Source: Pseudomonadota bacterium
Lineage (GTDB): Bacteria > Myxococcota_A > Bradymonadia > UBA4248
Direction: 5' to 3'
NCBI GenBank assembly: GCA_009786045.1
Contig: WQTY01000126.1
Span: 1 to 6,520 of the forward strand
Length of the DNA stretch: 6,520 nucleotides
Shown: positions 5,391-6,520 of the stretch, in pieces
How the letters are laid out: every line of letters begins with the position of its first letter
Position numbering within the stretch: the stretch's first letter is position 1
Translations under genes and position numbers: made by a program
The notes under the pieces: generated by a model
Told to the model about the DNA's origin: nothing
Databases searched by the model: none
The model's input: the letters and a program-made list of their open reading frames with translations, nothing else

Positions 5391-6520
5391 TCACCGTTTA
5401 AAGGGCGGACGGAAAAACTGCCGCGTGACATCTTCACCCACAGAATTAAACAACGAGGCGTCTATTTCAATGCTGTCGTCGTCGTCATCATCATGAACAC
5501 TTCCTCCCGAGGCAGATGGTTCTGGAACAGGAGGCGTATAGACATGCGGGGGCGCCGAAATCGCAGGCGGAGCTTTGGGAGGCTCGGCTGCGGCAACTGG
5601 CTGGCCAGGACGCCCAGAAACAGGCCGAATGCCAAATGGATTGGGCGCCAACGCGCCTGGCTTAGCTGGCACTGCCCCCCCGCGAAGACCCGGCGGCAAA
5701 ACACGCTGAGGCAAGGACGCCGGCGCCGCGCGCACTGCCCCTTCCTCGCGTCCAGTCCCAGGCGACGCCCCCCCCAACCCTGAGGACTCTGCTGAAATAC
5801 CCGCGCTGTTCGCAAGCATCTCGTCCGTGACCAAAGGATTCTCCATCACCGTGCGATGATGATCATCCTCCGAAGAAGACGCAAACTCCTTGCAAAGCTC
5901 ATCGACCAACGCTGCACTCAGCTGCTCGGTTCCCTCATCCATCGCCTGCGGCGGCGAAGTCATAAGAAGCGCAGCTCTCGGATGTGCCTTTTCTTCCGCC
6001 AGCTCACCCACCTTGCGAAGCGTCTTGATCCCAGATTCTGCCTTGGGTGCTGCCTGGACCGTGGCCGCATGCGCCGCTATCGATCGCAATACCTGCTCAC
6101 GAGACTGCACACGCGTCTCCTCATGCTCATCCGCATCAAAGTCTTCGTCTGTAAACTCAGACACCTGGTGCTCTCGCCCCCCCGGTGCAAACGGCGACGA
6201 CACCTTGCCGCTGGCAGGCGCCGGAATCGCCGGCATGCTCGCCGCACTGTTGCGCGGTGCCAAACCTACGGGCTTGGGCATCTGTCGCTTGGTGCGCAGC
6301 TGAGATACCTCAGAAACAACAACTTCCCGGACGGAATGCATGCGCAGCGGACGTGAGGACGCAGGCGCGCTCGGAGCCATGGGCATCGGCGCCCGGCTCA
6401 TGGGCACTAAAACAGGCGATACAGGCGGAGGCATCAATGGCAACCCTCCGCTCTGTGACAACGACTGTGCAGCCTGACCCGCAGGATGGGGGGGGGATGC
6501 CGGCAACGGCTGTGAACCGG
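5391..6520 (-). CDS. Pro/Ala-rich disordered protein with acidic patches, N terminus outside window
   Basis: The frame is open to the window edge, so only the last 375 residues are visible and an upstream start is likely; the TTG at 6506 is a possible but unsupported internal start. The sequence has low complexity: Pro/Ala/Ser/Gly-rich segments at about 5-55 and 245-335 of the visible part flank a central section with predicted helices (VLRSIAAHAATVQAA, EQLSAALVDELCKEFASS). Acidic patches are TDEDFDADEHEE (123-134), SSEDD and a run of six Asp near the C terminus. The protein ends in TRQFFRPPFKR, a basic aromatic tail. No transmembrane segment or signal peptide is seen. Such regions are common as linkers in large regulatory or envelope-linked proteins of myxobacteria, so a folded domain may lie upstream. 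Its stop is 3 nt before the next gene. I assign no function. Confidence 0.8.
   Translation of the reverse strand, partial: GSQPLPASPPHPAGQAAQSLSQSGGLPLMPPPVSPVLVPMSRAPMPMAPSAPASSRPLRMHSVREVVVSEVSQLRTKRQMPKPVGLAPRNSAASMPAIPAPASGKVSSPFAPGGREHQVSEFTDEDFDADEHEETRVQSREQVLRSIAAHAATVQAAPKAESGIKTLRKVGELAEEKAHPRAALLMTSPPQAMDEGTEQLSAALVDELCKEFASSSEDDHHRTVMENPLVTDEMLANSAGISAESSGLGGASPGTGREEGAVRAAPASLPQRVLPPGLRGGAVPAKPGALAPNPFGIRPVSGRPGQPVAAAEPPKAPPAISAPPHVYTPPVPEPSASGGSVHDDDDDDSIEIDASLFNSVGEDVTRQFFRPPFKR
5475..5492 (-). repeat. Trinucleotide run encoding six Asp
   Basis: Six consecutive Asp codons (two GAT then four GAC in coding order) form a short triplet repeat near the 3' end of the disordered-protein gene. 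It is followed by SIEID, so this end of the protein is strongly acidic before the basic tail. Triplet runs of this kind change length in frame by slippage. Confidence 0.85.
6488..6496 (-). repeat. C9 homopolymer in the coding strand of the disordered-protein gene
   Basis: Nine consecutive G on the plus strand (nine C in the coding strand) encode part of SPPH near the window edge. A mononucleotide tract of this length inside a gene is prone to slippage and to sequencing error; a one-base change would shift the frame of everything downstream. Confidence 0.9.

Noticed and set aside
5856..6356. Plus-strand open frames opposite the disordered-protein gene
   Set aside because: They are Arg/Cys/Leu-rich mirror translations of a GC-rich low-complexity gene and have no family resemblance.
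1..6520. CRISPR arrays, tRNA or rRNA genes, insertion sequences, toxin-antitoxin pairs, integrases
   Set aside because: I looked on both strands and saw no spaced direct repeats, cloverleaf-type sequence, transposase motifs or terminal inverted repeats.

Overview
The window holds six genes, all on the minus strand and packed so tightly that they look like one operon read from about 6520 down to 101. Counts and alignments here were made by eye. The organism is most likely a Gram-negative bacterium of the myxobacterial or 'deltaproteobacterial' kind (Myxococcota or Bradymonadota-like). This is suggested by two lipoprotein signal peptides, an FHA-GAF-sigma54 AAA+ regulator, and a long Pro/Ala-rich disordered protein with acidic patches. 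That placement is an inference; no marker gene is present.

Layout in the direction of transcription: (1) 6520-5391, the C-terminal 375 residues of a disordered Pro/Ala-rich protein whose start lies outside the window. (2) 5387-4605, a 260-aa putative lipoprotein of unknown function, 3 nt after gene 1. (3) 4621-3437, an acyl-CoA dehydrogenase of 394 aa that overlaps gene 2 by 17 nt. (4) 3428-2490, a family-4-like uracil-DNA glycosylase with an FeS cluster, 8 nt after gene 3. (5) 2448-661, an FHA-GAF-AAA+-Fis sigma54 activator, 41 nt after gene 4. (6) 664-101, a second small lipoprotein that overlaps gene 5 by 4 nt (ATGA). A GC-rich perfect hairpin at 43-64 lies just beyond the last stop codon. 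Bases 1-100 hold no gene I can support.

The genes do not form a recognised pathway. They combine beta-oxidation-type flavin chemistry, a DNA-repair fold, a sigma54 activator and envelope lipoproteins. Co-transcription is well supported by spacing, but a shared function is not.

Three things stand out. The acyl-CoA dehydrogenase carries an exact in-frame 21-bp tandem duplication (SSMLRNL twice) immediately before the helix with its probable catalytic glutamate. The glycosylase keeps its four cluster cysteines and its C-terminal HP motif, but its first catalytic motif (normally GE[AG]PG, then a Phe) is replaced along a gapless alignment. The FHA domain of the regulator lacks the usual phosphothreonine-binding Arg and Ser. 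No clearly new defence system, mobile element, CRISPR array or RNA gene is visible.
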